Assembly (NCBI RefSeq): GCF_030182585.1
Contig: NZ_JARXOW010000001.1
Location: 2,356,001 to 2,420,000 of the forward strand
Origin: Pedobacter faecalis
Lineage (GTDB): Bacteria; Bacteroidota; Bacteroidia; Sphingobacteriales; Sphingobacteriaceae
Direction: 5' to 3'
Length of the DNA stretch: 64,000 bases
Shown here one piece after another: positions 18,464 through 26,274 of the stretch. The first letter of the stretch is position 1. The number at the start of each line of letters is the position of its first letter. The position numbers were made by a program, and so were the translations under genes. The notes below the pieces were generated by a model. It saw only the letters and a program-made list of their open reading frames with translations. It was not told the origin of the DNA and did not search any database.

Positions 18464-18771
18464 GACTTTACTTTTTCAAATAACTCGGTCAGCAACTCAG
18501 CTTTATTGGTCTGAACCTGCCCCGCAAGGGACCCGCCGCTAAAAGCCGCAAAGGTTGGCAGATTGTCCACGTTAGCTAGCTTACGCGACTCGGGGAACTT
18601 CTCTGCGTCTACGATCAGGAAAGCCACGTCCTCGTTCTCCGAAGCAAGCTTCTTGAACTTCGGCTTCATGATCCGGCAGTTACCACACCAAGAGGCCGAA
18701 AACTGCACCATCACCTTGTCGTTGCCGGTAATATATTGCTGAAGGTTATCTTCTGTTAATTCTACAAACAT
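18460..18771 (-). CDS. Thioredoxin-family protein with CGNC active site
   Basis: A 103-residue single thioredoxin fold. The active site FSASWCGNCRIMKP gives Cys29 and Cys32 (CGNC instead of CGPC), and the cis-proline is in VDNLPTFAAF. No signal peptide is present, so it is cytoplasmic. It lies 11 bases after the peroxiredoxin gene and probably serves as its reductant. The altered CGNC dipeptide would change the redox potential compared with ordinary thioredoxin. Confidence 0.93.
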   Translation of the reverse strand: MFVELTEDNLQQYITGNDKVMVQFSASWCGNCRIMKPKFKKLASENEDVAFLIVDAEKFPESRKLANVDNLPTFAAFSGGSLAGQVQTNKAELLTELFEKVKS

Positions 18772-18782
18772 CTTTGTTTTTG

Positions 18783-19427
18783 TTAGTTCGCACTTACATT
18801 AGCGCTCAGGTATTCTGCCACACTGGTCCTGTTCGCACTCATCGCTTCTTTACCCTCTTCCCAGTTTGCCGGACAAACCTCGCCATGAGTTTGTACGTGG
18901 CTGTATGCGTCGATCAGACGCAGATACTCTTTTACATTCCTTCCAAGCGGCATATCGTTCACACTCTCATGGAAAACCTTACCAGTCTCATCGATCAGAT
19001 AAGTGGCGCGGAACGTCACATTCGAACCCGAAAAAGTCTCATTGCCTTCCTCATCATATTCAACTTCCTGTTCTACGATACCCAGAATGTTCGCCAGGTG
19101 CCTGTGCGTATCCGCAAGAATAGGATATGTTACACCTTCAATACCACCGTTATCTTTCGGTGTATTTAACCAGGCAAAATGCACCTCGTTTGTATCACAT
19201 GATGCACCTATTACAATGGTATTTCTTTTTTCAAATTCAGGAAGTGCTGCCTGGAACGCATGAAGCTCTGTTGGGCAAACAAAAGTGAAATCTTTTGGAT
19301 ACCAAAACAACAACACCTTGCTGTTTTTACTAACGGCCTCTTCAAAAACGTTGATCTTCAAATTGTCGCCCATTTCAGACATGGCATCAACACTGATGCT
19401 TGGAAATTTTCTACCTACTAGTGCCAT
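18783..19427 (-). CDS. Typical 2-Cys peroxiredoxin (AhpC/TSA family)
   Basis: The ATG at 19427 gives 214 residues starting MALVGRKFPSISVDAM; the longer reading frame upstream crosses the promoter and is rejected. The peroxidatic Cys51 lies in FTFVCPTELHAFQ and the resolving Cys185 in HGEVCPANWEEG. The enzyme reduces hydrogen peroxide and organic peroxides using thiols, very likely from the thioredoxin encoded next. A good promoter (TTG, 20 bases, TACCTTTG) lies 35 bases upstream, making this the first gene of the peroxiredoxin-thioredoxin-DUF6952 operon. Confidence 0.95.
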   Translation of the reverse strand: MALVGRKFPSISVDAMSEMGDNLKINVFEEAVSKNSKVLLFWYPKDFTFVCPTELHAFQAALPEFEKRNTIVIGASCDTNEVHFAWLNTPKDNGGIEGVTYPILADTHRHLANILGIVEQEVEYDEEGNETFSGSNVTFRATYLIDETGKVFHESVNDMPLGRNVKEYLRLIDAYSHVQTHGEVCPANWEEGKEAMSANRTSVAEYLSANVSAN

Positions 19428-19461
19428 AATTTTATGTTTCGTGTTTAAAATTTTACTGGTG

Positions 19462-19492
19462 CAAAGGTACGGCAAGCCACCGCCAAAAGCAA
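19462..19492 (-). promoter_or_regulatory. Promoter of the peroxiredoxin operon
   Basis: On the minus strand TACCTTTG (19469-19462) matches the Bacteroidota -7 box and TTG (19492-19490) stands 20 bases upstream, the expected -33 spacing. Confidence 0.7.
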
Positions 19493-19547
19493 GCAAAGCG
19501 ATCGATAAACCGATATCAATTCTCGATAGAAGTATAGACAAAATCTA

Positions 19548-20675
19548 TTACCTCAAAACGCGGCCAGTCTTATCGATGGTTACGTTGAAAGGGTTCAGAT
19601 AGTCCATCATCAAAGCCGCCAGCTCACGGCGACTAACAACCTTTGAGGGATTATAGGGCGTTTTGAAACCATAGGATGTGTTCCAGTTCTTCCTTACCTG
19701 TTTTTCTGTACTTTCGGGGGCTTTGCCGCCCACGTAACAAATAAGGCTTAACGCATCGCCCGCAGTCAGTTTATCCGACTTATGGTCATCAAACCATATC
19801 TGGGCCTTATAATAATATTCTTTGATCACATCCTTTACCTCAGAAACGGATACCGGTTCCTCAGGCTTAAAATACGCCTTACCATTGGTCAGGGAAGCTT
19901 TGAGGACGCCGGTCAGACCGGCGAACTGAATAGCCCTCCAGTTGGTATCTGCAGGTTTAACATCTTCAAACGGGATTAGCGCCAGGTTATACTTGATCAG
20001 TTCGCCCTGAATATCTTTTAGACTCGCCTCGCTGGTCTTCTTCTTGAAGAAAGCCGCATAAGCAGCAGTAGCGCCTGCTGCCTGACCGAAGGCCAGCGAA
20101 TGCTGAGTGGCAGGCAAGATGATCTCGTTCTCGTTCGAAGCCCCGAGCAAAGCATATAAACTCAGTATCGAGGCTTCAGGTGCATCCACACCATAATTTG
20201 CCCCGATACTGGTTCTGTAATTATTATTCTGATAATCAAAGGGCTGCCAAATCGCGGGTGCACTAGCCGAGTCAGGTCGAACAAGCACTTCGGCCCTAAC
20301 CTTGCGACCATCGCCAAGTTCCATAACCCAGCCCTGCCCAGACCGCTTCAGCTTTTGCCAGCTTACACTTCTTACGACCGACAGGTTTTTAGTGCTGTCT
20401 ACCCATTTCCTGATCCCCGGCTCGCCAAGACTATCCAGCAAGGCAGTAAGCGTAGCCTCCAGGCCAGTTCCTGAACTGGCTTTTTCCATCGAAAGGCCAA
20501 GGTCATTGCCCGGTAGCAGCAAATGCGTTTTAACACCTGAAATGGCCGACTGCAGGCTCGCTGCGACAGCGCTATTTCCACCGCCTAGCACCAGCACACC
20601 CGTCTTTATCGTCTGCCCCCAAGCTATATGGAGCAAACAAAACAAAAACAAACAGGTGAGCAATCCCTTCTTCAT
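19548..20675 (-). CDS. Exported protein resembling a degenerate FAD-dependent oxidoreductase
   Basis: A 375-residue protein with a signal peptide (MKKGLLTCLFLFCLLHIAWGQ). Directly after it, TGVLVLGGGNSAVAASLQSA looks like a dinucleotide-binding beta-alpha-beta start, and a later HSLAFGQAAGATAAYAA resembles the C-terminal FAD contact of the FAD_oxidored family. The segment between is much shorter than in complete family members, so most of the substrate domain is missing. The C-terminus (about 270-370) looks like the SLH-like tail seen on such Bacteroidota proteins. It may be a non-catalytic relative. I am sure of export and unsure of any activity. Confidence 0.55.
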   Translation of the reverse strand: MKKGLLTCLFLFCLLHIAWGQTIKTGVLVLGGGNSAVAASLQSAISGVKTHLLLPGNDLGLSMEKASSGTGLEATLTALLDSLGEPGIRKWVDSTKNLSVVRSVSWQKLKRSGQGWVMELGDGRKVRAEVLVRPDSASAPAIWQPFDYQNNNYRTSIGANYGVDAPEASILSLYALLGASNENEIILPATQHSLAFGQAAGATAAYAAFFKKKTSEASLKDIQGELIKYNLALIPFEDVKPADTNWRAIQFAGLTGVLKASLTNGKAYFKPEEPVSVSEVKDVIKEYYYKAQIWFDDHKSDKLTAGDALSLICYVGGKAPESTEKQVRKNWNTSYGFKTPYNPSKVVSRRELAALMMDYLNPFNVTIDKTGRVLR

Positions 20676-20695
20676 TCAGAACTATATTTTAAAGT

Positions 20696-21268
20696 TTATT
20701 TTGCCTGAGCAAACTCTAGGTTCAGGGTGATCTTAACGTCTTTTCCCACACCCATTCCTGAAGGATCATATTTTATGTTGTAGTCCAGCCTGTTAATGGT
20801 AGTTGTAGCCATAAATCCAGCCTTGGTATTCCCTTGCTGATCTTTAGCAGTTCCACCAAAAACAACATCAAATTGTACATCTTTAGTCACATCGCGAATG
20901 GTCAGCTTGCCCGCAAGCACATAATTGCTGCCGCTTTTCTTTTTAAACGAAGTACTCTCAAAAGTCATGTTAGGGTACTTTTCCGCGTTAAAGAAGTCAT
21001 CAGACTTCAAGTGTTTGTCGCGCATTTCTACATTGGTGTTGATGCTGTTAACGTCTACCGTAAAGCTGATCTTAGCATCAGACAGGTCCTCCTTGGCGGC
21101 AGTAACCGAGCCGTTAAACTTACCGAAATTACCGTCTACAAAGGAAATGCCCATGTGCTTCACGGAGAAGTTCACGAAGGAGTGCATCGGGTCCACCGTC
21201 CATTTGGTTTGTGCAAACGACGCTACGCTGAATGTCAGCGCGATAAAAAATAAAAATGTCTTTTTCAT
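20696..21268 (-). CDS. YceI-family periplasmic protein
   Basis: A 190-residue protein with a signal peptide (ending near VASFAQ) and one YceI domain: WTVDPMHSFVNFSVKHMG, the run of beta strands, and the closing MGVGKDVKITLNLEF. YceI proteins are lipocalin-like beta-barrels that bind isoprenoid or other long hydrophobic molecules in the periplasm. It has its own TATCTTTG promoter box and starts 18 bases after it. It lies 20 bases upstream of the FAD-like exported protein, so the two may be cotranscribed. Confidence 0.92.
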   Translation of the reverse strand: MKKTFLFFIALTFSVASFAQTKWTVDPMHSFVNFSVKHMGISFVDGNFGKFNGSVTAAKEDLSDAKISFTVDVNSINTNVEMRDKHLKSDDFFNAEKYPNMTFESTSFKKKSGSNYVLAGKLTIRDVTKDVQFDVVFGGTAKDQQGNTKAGFMATTTINRLDYNIKYDPSGMGVGKDVKITLNLEFAQAK

Positions 21269-21285
21269 GTTTCTAATTTTTCATA

Positions 21286-21293
21286 CAAAGATA
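21286..21293 (-). promoter_or_regulatory. Promoter -7 box TATCTTTG of the YceI gene
   Basis: An exact TAnnTTTG match on the minus strand, 17 bases before the YceI ATG. Confidence 0.55.
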
Positions 21294-21340
21294 CATCCGC
21301 ACAAAACCTAAGCCATTGATCTATGATAAGAAATCGCCGG

Positions 21341-22147
21341 CTATTTAATGGCATTAAAAAAATTAAACTCCGCCCGAACCAAATACATATTGCGGGTATA
21401 GCGCCCCGGAATATTACCCGCCACCTGGAAGCGATAACCAACATCGATTCGGGTGCGACTATTTAAAATCATTTGAACCGCCGGAGCAAAGTCAACATAG
21501 GAACGTCCGTTTGCGGGATTTGTTTTGCCCAAGGCCTCAAAATACAAGTTTAAGTTGGGCTGATTGTAATTCCTGTACACCAAAGGGAAAAGCAGGTAAC
21601 CGGACGACAGACTATATCCGATCATTTGGTCCGGTTCCGGCATGTCAGGCAATTGCTTGTCTGCTTTAACAAACGCCTTGCTGTAGTTCAAGTTGGCCGA
21701 AAGCGCAAGCTTATGCAACAACTGCGTAAACACTACGCCCCCCTGCACGCCGCTGTTGTCGCCCTCCAGGTTAATGTCTTCTGTATAAGTGGGCCGCCTG
21801 CTGCTGCTGACCCGTGCATACGCTGCAGCCCGAAAATGCGATTGGACATCGTCTATAGATAAAAACCTGTATTTGGTGTACACGCTGCCACCTTCAAATG
21901 CATAGCGTCCATCCATATCCGACAAAAACGCCTGTCCGTGCAGCATCCAGCTCTTGTTAAAACCGACCATCAGTTCCGGGATACTGCGGTTAGCAAACTC
22001 CGGGCTGAACACTCCCTCGTTGGTTAGCCTTAATCCCACCGACTTAGCAGGCATATTGCTGGCAGGCTCGGTAAACACATACAATTCCTGAGATTGCGCA
22101 GTGCTGGCCAAAAAGACCAGCACCAGCGCATATAACAACCCCCTCAT
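21341..22147 (-). CDS. Predicted outer membrane beta-barrel protein of a metal-linked cluster
   Basis: A 268-residue exported protein (signal peptide ending near STAQSQE). The body is a series of short amphipathic beta strands with aromatic girdles and it ends in a strand (LVRAEFNFFNAIK), as in small outer membrane barrels. I do not recognise a named family. It starts 3 bases after the stop of the heavy-metal-associated domain gene, which in turn follows the HYC_CC_PP gene, so it probably belongs to a metal (copper or related) handling operon in Bacteroidota. That function is inferred from the neighbours. Confidence 0.6.
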   Translation of the reverse strand: MRGLLYALVLVFLASTAQSQELYVFTEPASNMPAKSVGLRLTNEGVFSPEFANRSIPELMVGFNKSWMLHGQAFLSDMDGRYAFEGGSVYTKYRFLSIDDVQSHFRAAAYARVSSSRRPTYTEDINLEGDNSGVQGGVVFTQLLHKLALSANLNYSKAFVKADKQLPDMPEPDQMIGYSLSSGYLLFPLVYRNYNQPNLNLYFEALGKTNPANGRSYVDFAPAVQMILNSRTRIDVGYRFQVAGNIPGRYTRNMYLVRAEFNFFNAIK

Positions 22148-22150
22148 CCT

Positions 22151-22687
22151 TTAAATAGACAGGTGATAAACACGTGTACGCTTACCGTTTACCATGGCGT
22201 AACCCGATTTGTAGGCCTCTGATTTTACTTCTGCCGCTTTCTTCTTATACTCAGCATTAGAAATAAAGCCTTTGTCGACTACACTGGCTTTCACCTTTCC
22301 GTTGAGCACCTTATTTTTCGCGTTCACGAAATGATACACTTCAGAACCAGCAAGGGCTTTGCCTGAAGGGTCGACCTTTACCTGGTTAAAATTAAATGTA
22401 GCGGCCAGGTTACCCACCGAAAAACCCGCATCCTGTACCTTATCTGCGATCTTATCCAGATTAACACGTTTGCCCGCATCAAAGCTCAGCACAAAGACAT
22501 TGCGGTTAAGGTCGGGTTCCACATTTTTGACAAAATCCAGTGTACGGAGCGACTTCTCGGTAGCCTGAGAACACATCGAGCAGGTAAGCCCCGTAACCTG
22601 AAGTTCTGCAGAAGAAATTTGCTGAGCGGAAACCTTTCCTGCGGTCAGCACGAATATAATTAAAGCGAAATATTGAATCGTTTTCAT
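22151..22687 (-). CDS. Exported heavy-metal-associated (HMA) domain protein
   Basis: The ATG at 22687 gives 178 residues with a clean signal peptide (MKTIQYFALIIFVLTAGKVS). An HMA domain follows with the metal-binding pair Cys36 and Cys39 in TGLTCSMCSQA. The C-terminal half (about 105-178) is unlike HMA and I do not recognise it. Export means it would bind metal in the periplasm rather than act as a cytoplasmic chaperone. It lies between the beta-barrel gene and the cysteine-rich HYC_CC_PP gene. Confidence 0.8.
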   Translation of the reverse strand: MKTIQYFALIIFVLTAGKVSAQQISSAELQVTGLTCSMCSQATEKSLRTLDFVKNVEPDLNRNVFVLSFDAGKRVNLDKIADKVQDAGFSVGNLAATFNFNQVKVDPSGKALAGSEVYHFVNAKNKVLNGKVKASVVDKGFISNAEYKKKAAEVKSEAYKSGYAMVNGKRTRVYHLSI

Positions 22688-22769
22688 GTTAGAATCATTT
22701 GAAGTTAAAAAATAGTATAAGCCACGGCCAACCAATACCTGGCAAGCCGGAAAAAAACCATCTTAACTC

Positions 22770-23168
22770 CTAATTCCTGAAAACACAGTTGAAAAGATGC
22801 AAACGCACAAGCGAGGAGAGCGGGGGAGCCTTACCTTCTGCATCCTTAAAAACAACGGCCAACCCGCCCACTTTGAAATACGGCAACACCGCATCAAAGA
22901 GCATTTCCAGACTAACAATCTTGGGAATACTGATCTTACCAGAAGCCTCATGGCTGTCTTCAACCTTAGCATCCACATCCGTAGTCTTGCAGCAGTCATG
23001 GCTTTTCGCATCAGTTCCTGTTGCCTTGCACGACCCGCATTTAGCCGCCTTGGTGAAACTAAAAGAAGAAAAACTGCCGTTGCAGAAATGCATACTGACA
23101 GCAATGCCGATTACGCTGAACAGGTAAAAGACACATAAGCCTAAAGCAATTTTTCTTTGTAACTTCAT
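22770..23168 (-). CDS. HYC_CC_PP-family small exported protein
   Basis: A 132-residue protein with an N-terminal hydrophobic segment, then the three signature spots of the Bacteroidota HYC_CC_PP family: here HFC (in SMHFCNGS), CC (in HDCCKT) and PP (in KAPPLSS). The cysteine-rich middle also has AKCGSCKA. The family is usually next to heavy-metal efflux or HMA genes, as it is here, and a metal-sensing or metal-binding role is likely but not shown. It is divergent from the cyclophilin gene and is the first gene of the metal-linked trio. Confidence 0.75.
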   Translation of the reverse strand: MKLQRKIALGLCVFYLFSVIGIAVSMHFCNGSFSSFSFTKAAKCGSCKATGTDAKSHDCCKTTDVDAKVEDSHEASGKISIPKIVSLEMLFDAVLPYFKVGGLAVVFKDAEGKAPPLSSLVRLHLFNCVFRN

Positions 23169-23256
23169 AAATCACTGGAGGTTGACGAGTCAACTCAGGT
23201 ACAAATATATAAAATTAAGCCGATCAAAACCAAAAGCATTATCTTGCAGCCCGATT

Positions 23257-23946
23257 ATGAAAAGACTTCTTACCCTACTCTTATGCCTAAGCCTTAGCGC
23301 AGTATTCGGGGCCAGGCCAAAGCACAAATATGTCCGCATTCAAACCAGCATGGGCGAATGCGTCATAAAGCTATATAATGAAACGCCTTTACACCGCGAT
23401 AATTTTGTCAAGCTTGCCAAAAAGAAAACTATAGACGGCACCCTGTTTCACCGCGTTATCAACGGATTTATGATCCAGGGGGGCGATCCGGACTCTAAAA
23501 CAGCCCAGCCTGGCAGCGAACTGGGCAATGGCGATGTGGGTTACACCGTACCTGCAGAGTTCAGAGACAGCCTGTTTCACAAAAAGGGCGTGCTTGCTGC
23601 TGCGCGCGACAATAACCCGGAGAAAGCCTCCAGCGGATGCCAGTTCTATCTTGTTCAGGGAAAAATATTTACAGACGAAATGCTGGATGCACTGGAAAGT
23701 AAACGTCAGGGTTTCAAAATACCAGGATGGCAGCGGGAAATATATAAGACCGCAGGGGGTACACCGCATCTCGACCAAAACTATACCGTCTTCGGCGAAA
23801 TCGTTCAGGGCTTCGCTATGGTCGACAGTATTGCGACGGTAGCCACCGACGAGCGCAACCGTCCGCTGACCGATGTGAGAATGGCAGTGAAACTGCTCAG
23901 CAAGCGTGAAGCACGCCGTCTGGAACGTAAACTTTCAAAATCCTGA
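23257..23946 (+). CDS. Cyclophilin-type peptidylprolyl isomerase, exported
   Basis: The ATG at 23257 gives 229 residues with a signal peptide (MKRLLTLLLCLSLSAVFGA). The domain has the cyclophilin core: FHRVINGFMIQGGDP, the strand around GVLAAARDN and the SSGCQFYLVQG segment. It catalyses cis-trans isomerisation of proline peptide bonds in the periplasm during protein folding. An insertion around residues 135-175 (LDALESKRQGFKIPGW) lengthens it relative to the minimal domain; this is usual in Bacteroidota. The exonuclease gene begins 2 bases after its stop. Confidence 0.93.
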   Translation: MKRLLTLLLCLSLSAVFGARPKHKYVRIQTSMGECVIKLYNETPLHRDNFVKLAKKKTIDGTLFHRVINGFMIQGGDPDSKTAQPGSELGNGDVGYTVPAEFRDSLFHKKGVLAAARDNNPEKASSGCQFYLVQGKIFTDEMLDALESKRQGFKIPGWQREIYKTAGGTPHLDQNYTVFGEIVQGFAMVDSIATVATDERNRPLTDVRMAVKLLSKREARRLERKLSKS

Positions 23947-23948
23947 CC

Positions 23949-24749
23949 GTGAAAATCATATCATACAACATCAACGGCATCCGTTCCGCTTCTACTAAAA
24001 ACTTTTTCGGCTGGCTTCAGGCTACCGATGCCGACATGGTATGCCTCCAGGAAGTAAAAGCACTGCCCACACAGATTCCGGAAATCATTGCCTTGATTGA
24101 ACAACTAGGCTATCAGCACTTCTGGTTTCCCGCCGAAAAGAAGGGCTATAGTGGCGTAGCCATACTTACCCGTATTCCGCCAAACCACGTGCAGCTAGGC
24201 TGCGGAGAGGAATGGATCGACAGGGAAGGGCGTGTTATTCGGGCCGATTTCGATGACTTTTCCCTGATGAGCCTTTATATGCCATCGGGATCCAGCGGAG
24301 AGGAACGTCAGATCAAGAAGTACGAATTCATGCGCTTTTTCGACGGCTATATCGCCGAACTAAGAAAGACACATCCAAATCTTATTATATCGGGCGATTA
24401 TAATATCTGTCATACCGCCATCGACATACATAACCCGAAAACAAACGCAAATTCCTCAGGCTTCCTGCCCGAAGAACGGGAATGGATGGAAACCTTTCTC
24501 TGCAACGGTTTTATAGATACTTTCAGGTATTTTAATAAAGATCCACATCACTATACCTGGTGGAGTTTCCGGGCAAATTCACGGGCAAAGAACCTCGGCT
24601 GGCGCATCGACTATCATCTGGCCTCCCAGCCGATGCTCAATAAATTGAAACGGGTAACTATCTTGCCCGACGCGGTCCATTCCGACCATTGCCCGGTACT
24701 GTTAGAACTGGACCTCCAGGCCGAAGGGGCTACCCATGGCCCTCTCTGA
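23949..24749 (+). CDS. xth: Exodeoxyribonuclease III (ExoA/XthA family)
   Basis: A 266-residue member of the endonuclease/exonuclease/phosphatase superfamily. The motifs are KIISYNINGIRSA, CLQEVKA, the catalytic SGDYNICH, and the C-terminal DAVHSDHCPVLLEL. The enzyme cuts DNA at abasic sites and has 3'-5' exonuclease activity in base excision repair. Translation starts with GTG, 2 bases after the cyclophilin stop; no ATG is available at the right place, and VKIISYN is the usual beginning of the family. Confidence 0.94.
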   Translation: MKIISYNINGIRSASTKNFFGWLQATDADMVCLQEVKALPTQIPEIIALIEQLGYQHFWFPAEKKGYSGVAILTRIPPNHVQLGCGEEWIDREGRVIRADFDDFSLMSLYMPSGSSGEERQIKKYEFMRFFDGYIAELRKTHPNLIISGDYNICHTAIDIHNPKTNANSSGFLPEEREWMETFLCNGFIDTFRYFNKDPHHYTWWSFRANSRAKNLGWRIDYHLASQPMLNKLKRVTILPDAVHSDHCPVLLELDLQAEGATHGPL

Positions 24750-24763
24750 TCATCCAGGGGTGC

Positions 24764-25327
24764 TCAATCAAACGAGTACATGCGCTCCGGGGTAATGCAG
24801 CAATCCAGCCTGACATCATTCTCATGCACATCCTCAATTTCCTCAACCGGTCCAAAAAAGGAGACCCCCACTTTAAGGGTCTTCAGGCCGCTTAGGAAAC
24901 GATCATAAAACCCCTTACCGTAGCCCGCGCGGTAGCCACGGCGATCGAAGGCAAGTAAAGGCACCAGTACCATGTCCACATCGCCCGTGTGCAGGGCCGA
25001 CTTCTGCGGCTCCAGGATATTATAAAGATTTTTCTGCAAGTCCTCGCGCCCAGCGTACACGTGGCTGGTCATTAAGGCAGAATCAAAGTCTGCCCGGGGC
25101 ACAATAATCTTTACGTCCGGATGTTCCGCCTGTAACCATTCAATAAACAAAAAAGTATCCGGCTCGTTCTTCTCTGCAATTGGCAGAAAAACATGAAGCG
25201 TCTTTACCCCGGTAAAATCAAGCCTTTTAAACTGTTCCAGCAAACCCAAACTCAACTCGGCAACCTGTCGCTCCGACAACGCCTTACGCTGCCTCATAGC
25301 CTCCTTTCTGATCTCCGCTTTCTTCAT
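24764..25327 (-). CDS. 5-formyltetrahydrofolate cyclo-ligase
   Basis: The ATG at 25327 gives a 187-residue protein starting MKKAEIRKEAMRQRKALSE, the normal family beginning; other ATGs lie up to 12 bases upstream. The ATP/folate motif is RRGYRAGYGKGFYDRFL near 135-151, and VLVPLLAFD precedes it. It converts 5-formyl-THF to 5,10-methenyl-THF with ATP, returning folate to the one-carbon pool. A TATCTTTG box at 25356-25349 would give a short leader. The gene is convergent with the exonuclease gene. Confidence 0.93.
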   Translation of the reverse strand: MKKAEIRKEAMRQRKALSERQVAELSLGLLEQFKRLDFTGVKTLHVFLPIAEKNEPDTFLFIEWLQAEHPDVKIIVPRADFDSALMTSHVYAGREDLQKNLYNILEPQKSALHTGDVDMVLVPLLAFDRRGYRAGYGKGFYDRFLSGLKTLKVGVSFFGPVEEIEDVHENDVRLDCCITPERMYSFD

Positions 25328-25348
25328 GTAAAACATCATTATTCTCAA

Positions 25349-25356
25349 CAAAGATA
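25349..25356 (-). promoter_or_regulatory. Promoter -7 box TATCTTTG of the cyclo-ligase gene
   Basis: An exact TAnnTTTG match on the minus strand, 21 bases before the chosen ATG at 25327. Confidence 0.5.
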
Positions 25357-25424
25357 TCAACAACCCCAGCAATAACATCACCCCTCATCCCGAAGACCGC
25401 ATTTTTTAACTGAACCTTTCGCAT

Positions 25425-25511
25425 TAAAATGATGTGTTGCTGAGCGGCCTAGGAAATTTTGTCCCGCGAAGCGGGCAAAAGATTCCAGCCTCGAAGGAGC
25501 ACATCATTTTA
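25425..25511. repeat. 87-base imperfect palindrome, REP-like structured element
   Basis: The outer arms TAAAATGATGTG (25425-25436) and CACATCATTTTA (25500-25511) are perfectly complementary. Further inside, GGAAATTTTG and its partner CAAAAGATTCC pair with small internal loops, and the tip is CCCGC-GAA-GCGGG (25463-25475). Almost the whole element can fold into one long hairpin on either strand. It lies in the 269-base gap between the cyclo-ligase start and the efp stop, away from both coding regions. Its form suggests a dispersed intergenic repeat; copies elsewhere cannot be checked here. Confidence 0.7.
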
Positions 25512-25525
25512 CAACCATAGGCACC

Positions 25526-25559
25526 AAAAAATAAGGCTTCGGGAACCACTCCGAAGCCT
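25526..25559 (-). terminator. Rho-independent terminator of efp
   Basis: On the minus strand AGGCTTCGG pairs with CCGAAGCCT (9 bp, 8-base loop) and is followed by TTATTTTTT. It lies 37 bases after the efp stop. Confidence 0.85.
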
Positions 25560-25596
25560 CAATCAACCTAAACCTAAAACTAAACTATGAAAATTC

Positions 25597-26157
25597 TTAT
25601 TTTACTCTTTCTACGTAATCACCTGTACGAGTATCAATCTTAACCTTATCGCCCTGATTGATAAACATAGGCACTTTGATCTCTACGCCTGTCTCTACGG
25701 TCGCATACTTCAATGCATTTGTAGAAGTATCTCCTTTTACAGCAGGCTCAGAGTACGTTACTTCCAATTCCACATGAGAAGGCGTTTGCGCCATGATCGG
25801 CTCATCACTTTCAAATGCGATGATCACGTTCATGCCTTCTTTCAAAAAGCGGACACTTTTACCGAATAATACCTTAGGGATATTGAACTGCTCAAACGTG
25901 TTGTTGTCCATCACCACCAATGCATCACCATCTTCGTATAAATACTGATAGTCATTGGTTTCTACACGACAAATTTCTACTTCTTCGTCAACACGAAACC
26001 TGTATTCAACCAGTTTACCGGTTTTCACGTTTCGCATTCTAGACTGATAAAAAGCGCGCAGGTTACCTGGTGTACGGTGGATAAATTCCTCAACCTGTAC
26101 CAGTTCTCCGTTGAAGCGAAGGATGTTGCCGTTTTTTATATCTGATGCTTTTGCCAT
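25597..26157 (-). CDS. efp: Translation elongation factor P
   Basis: A 186-residue, three-domain protein of normal length that relieves ribosome stalling at polyproline stretches. The N-terminal KOW-like domain has the conserved loop HRTPGNLRAF, with Arg or the neighbouring residue at the tip that other groups modify as lysine. The C-terminal OB domain ends in TGDYVERVK (signature KIDTRTGDYVERV). It has a strong promoter (TTG, 20 bases, TACCTTTG) with a leader of about 37 bases, and a strong terminator, so it is a single-gene unit. Confidence 0.97.
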   Translation of the reverse strand: MAKASDIKNGNILRFNGELVQVEEFIHRTPGNLRAFYQSRMRNVKTGKLVEYRFRVDEEVEICRVETNDYQYLYEDGDALVVMDNNTFEQFNIPKVLFGKSVRFLKEGMNVIIAFESDEPIMAQTPSHVELEVTYSEPAVKGDTSTNALKYATVETGVEIKVPMFINQGDKVKIDTRTGDYVERVK

Positions 26158-26200
26158 TTTCCTGAAATTGCGCCCATACTACCGGCCCTTTTTCGTGCCG

Positions 26201-26231
26201 CAAAGGTACAGACTATTTTTTAATTATACAA
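26201..26231 (-). promoter_or_regulatory. Promoter of efp
   Basis: On the minus strand TACCTTTG (26208-26201) is preceded after 20 bases by TTG (26231-26229), matching the Bacteroidota -33/-7 pattern. Confidence 0.7.
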
Positions 26232-26274
26232 TACCTATTTTAAAATTATTTTTAGCTCCTCTCAAAGATAAATC

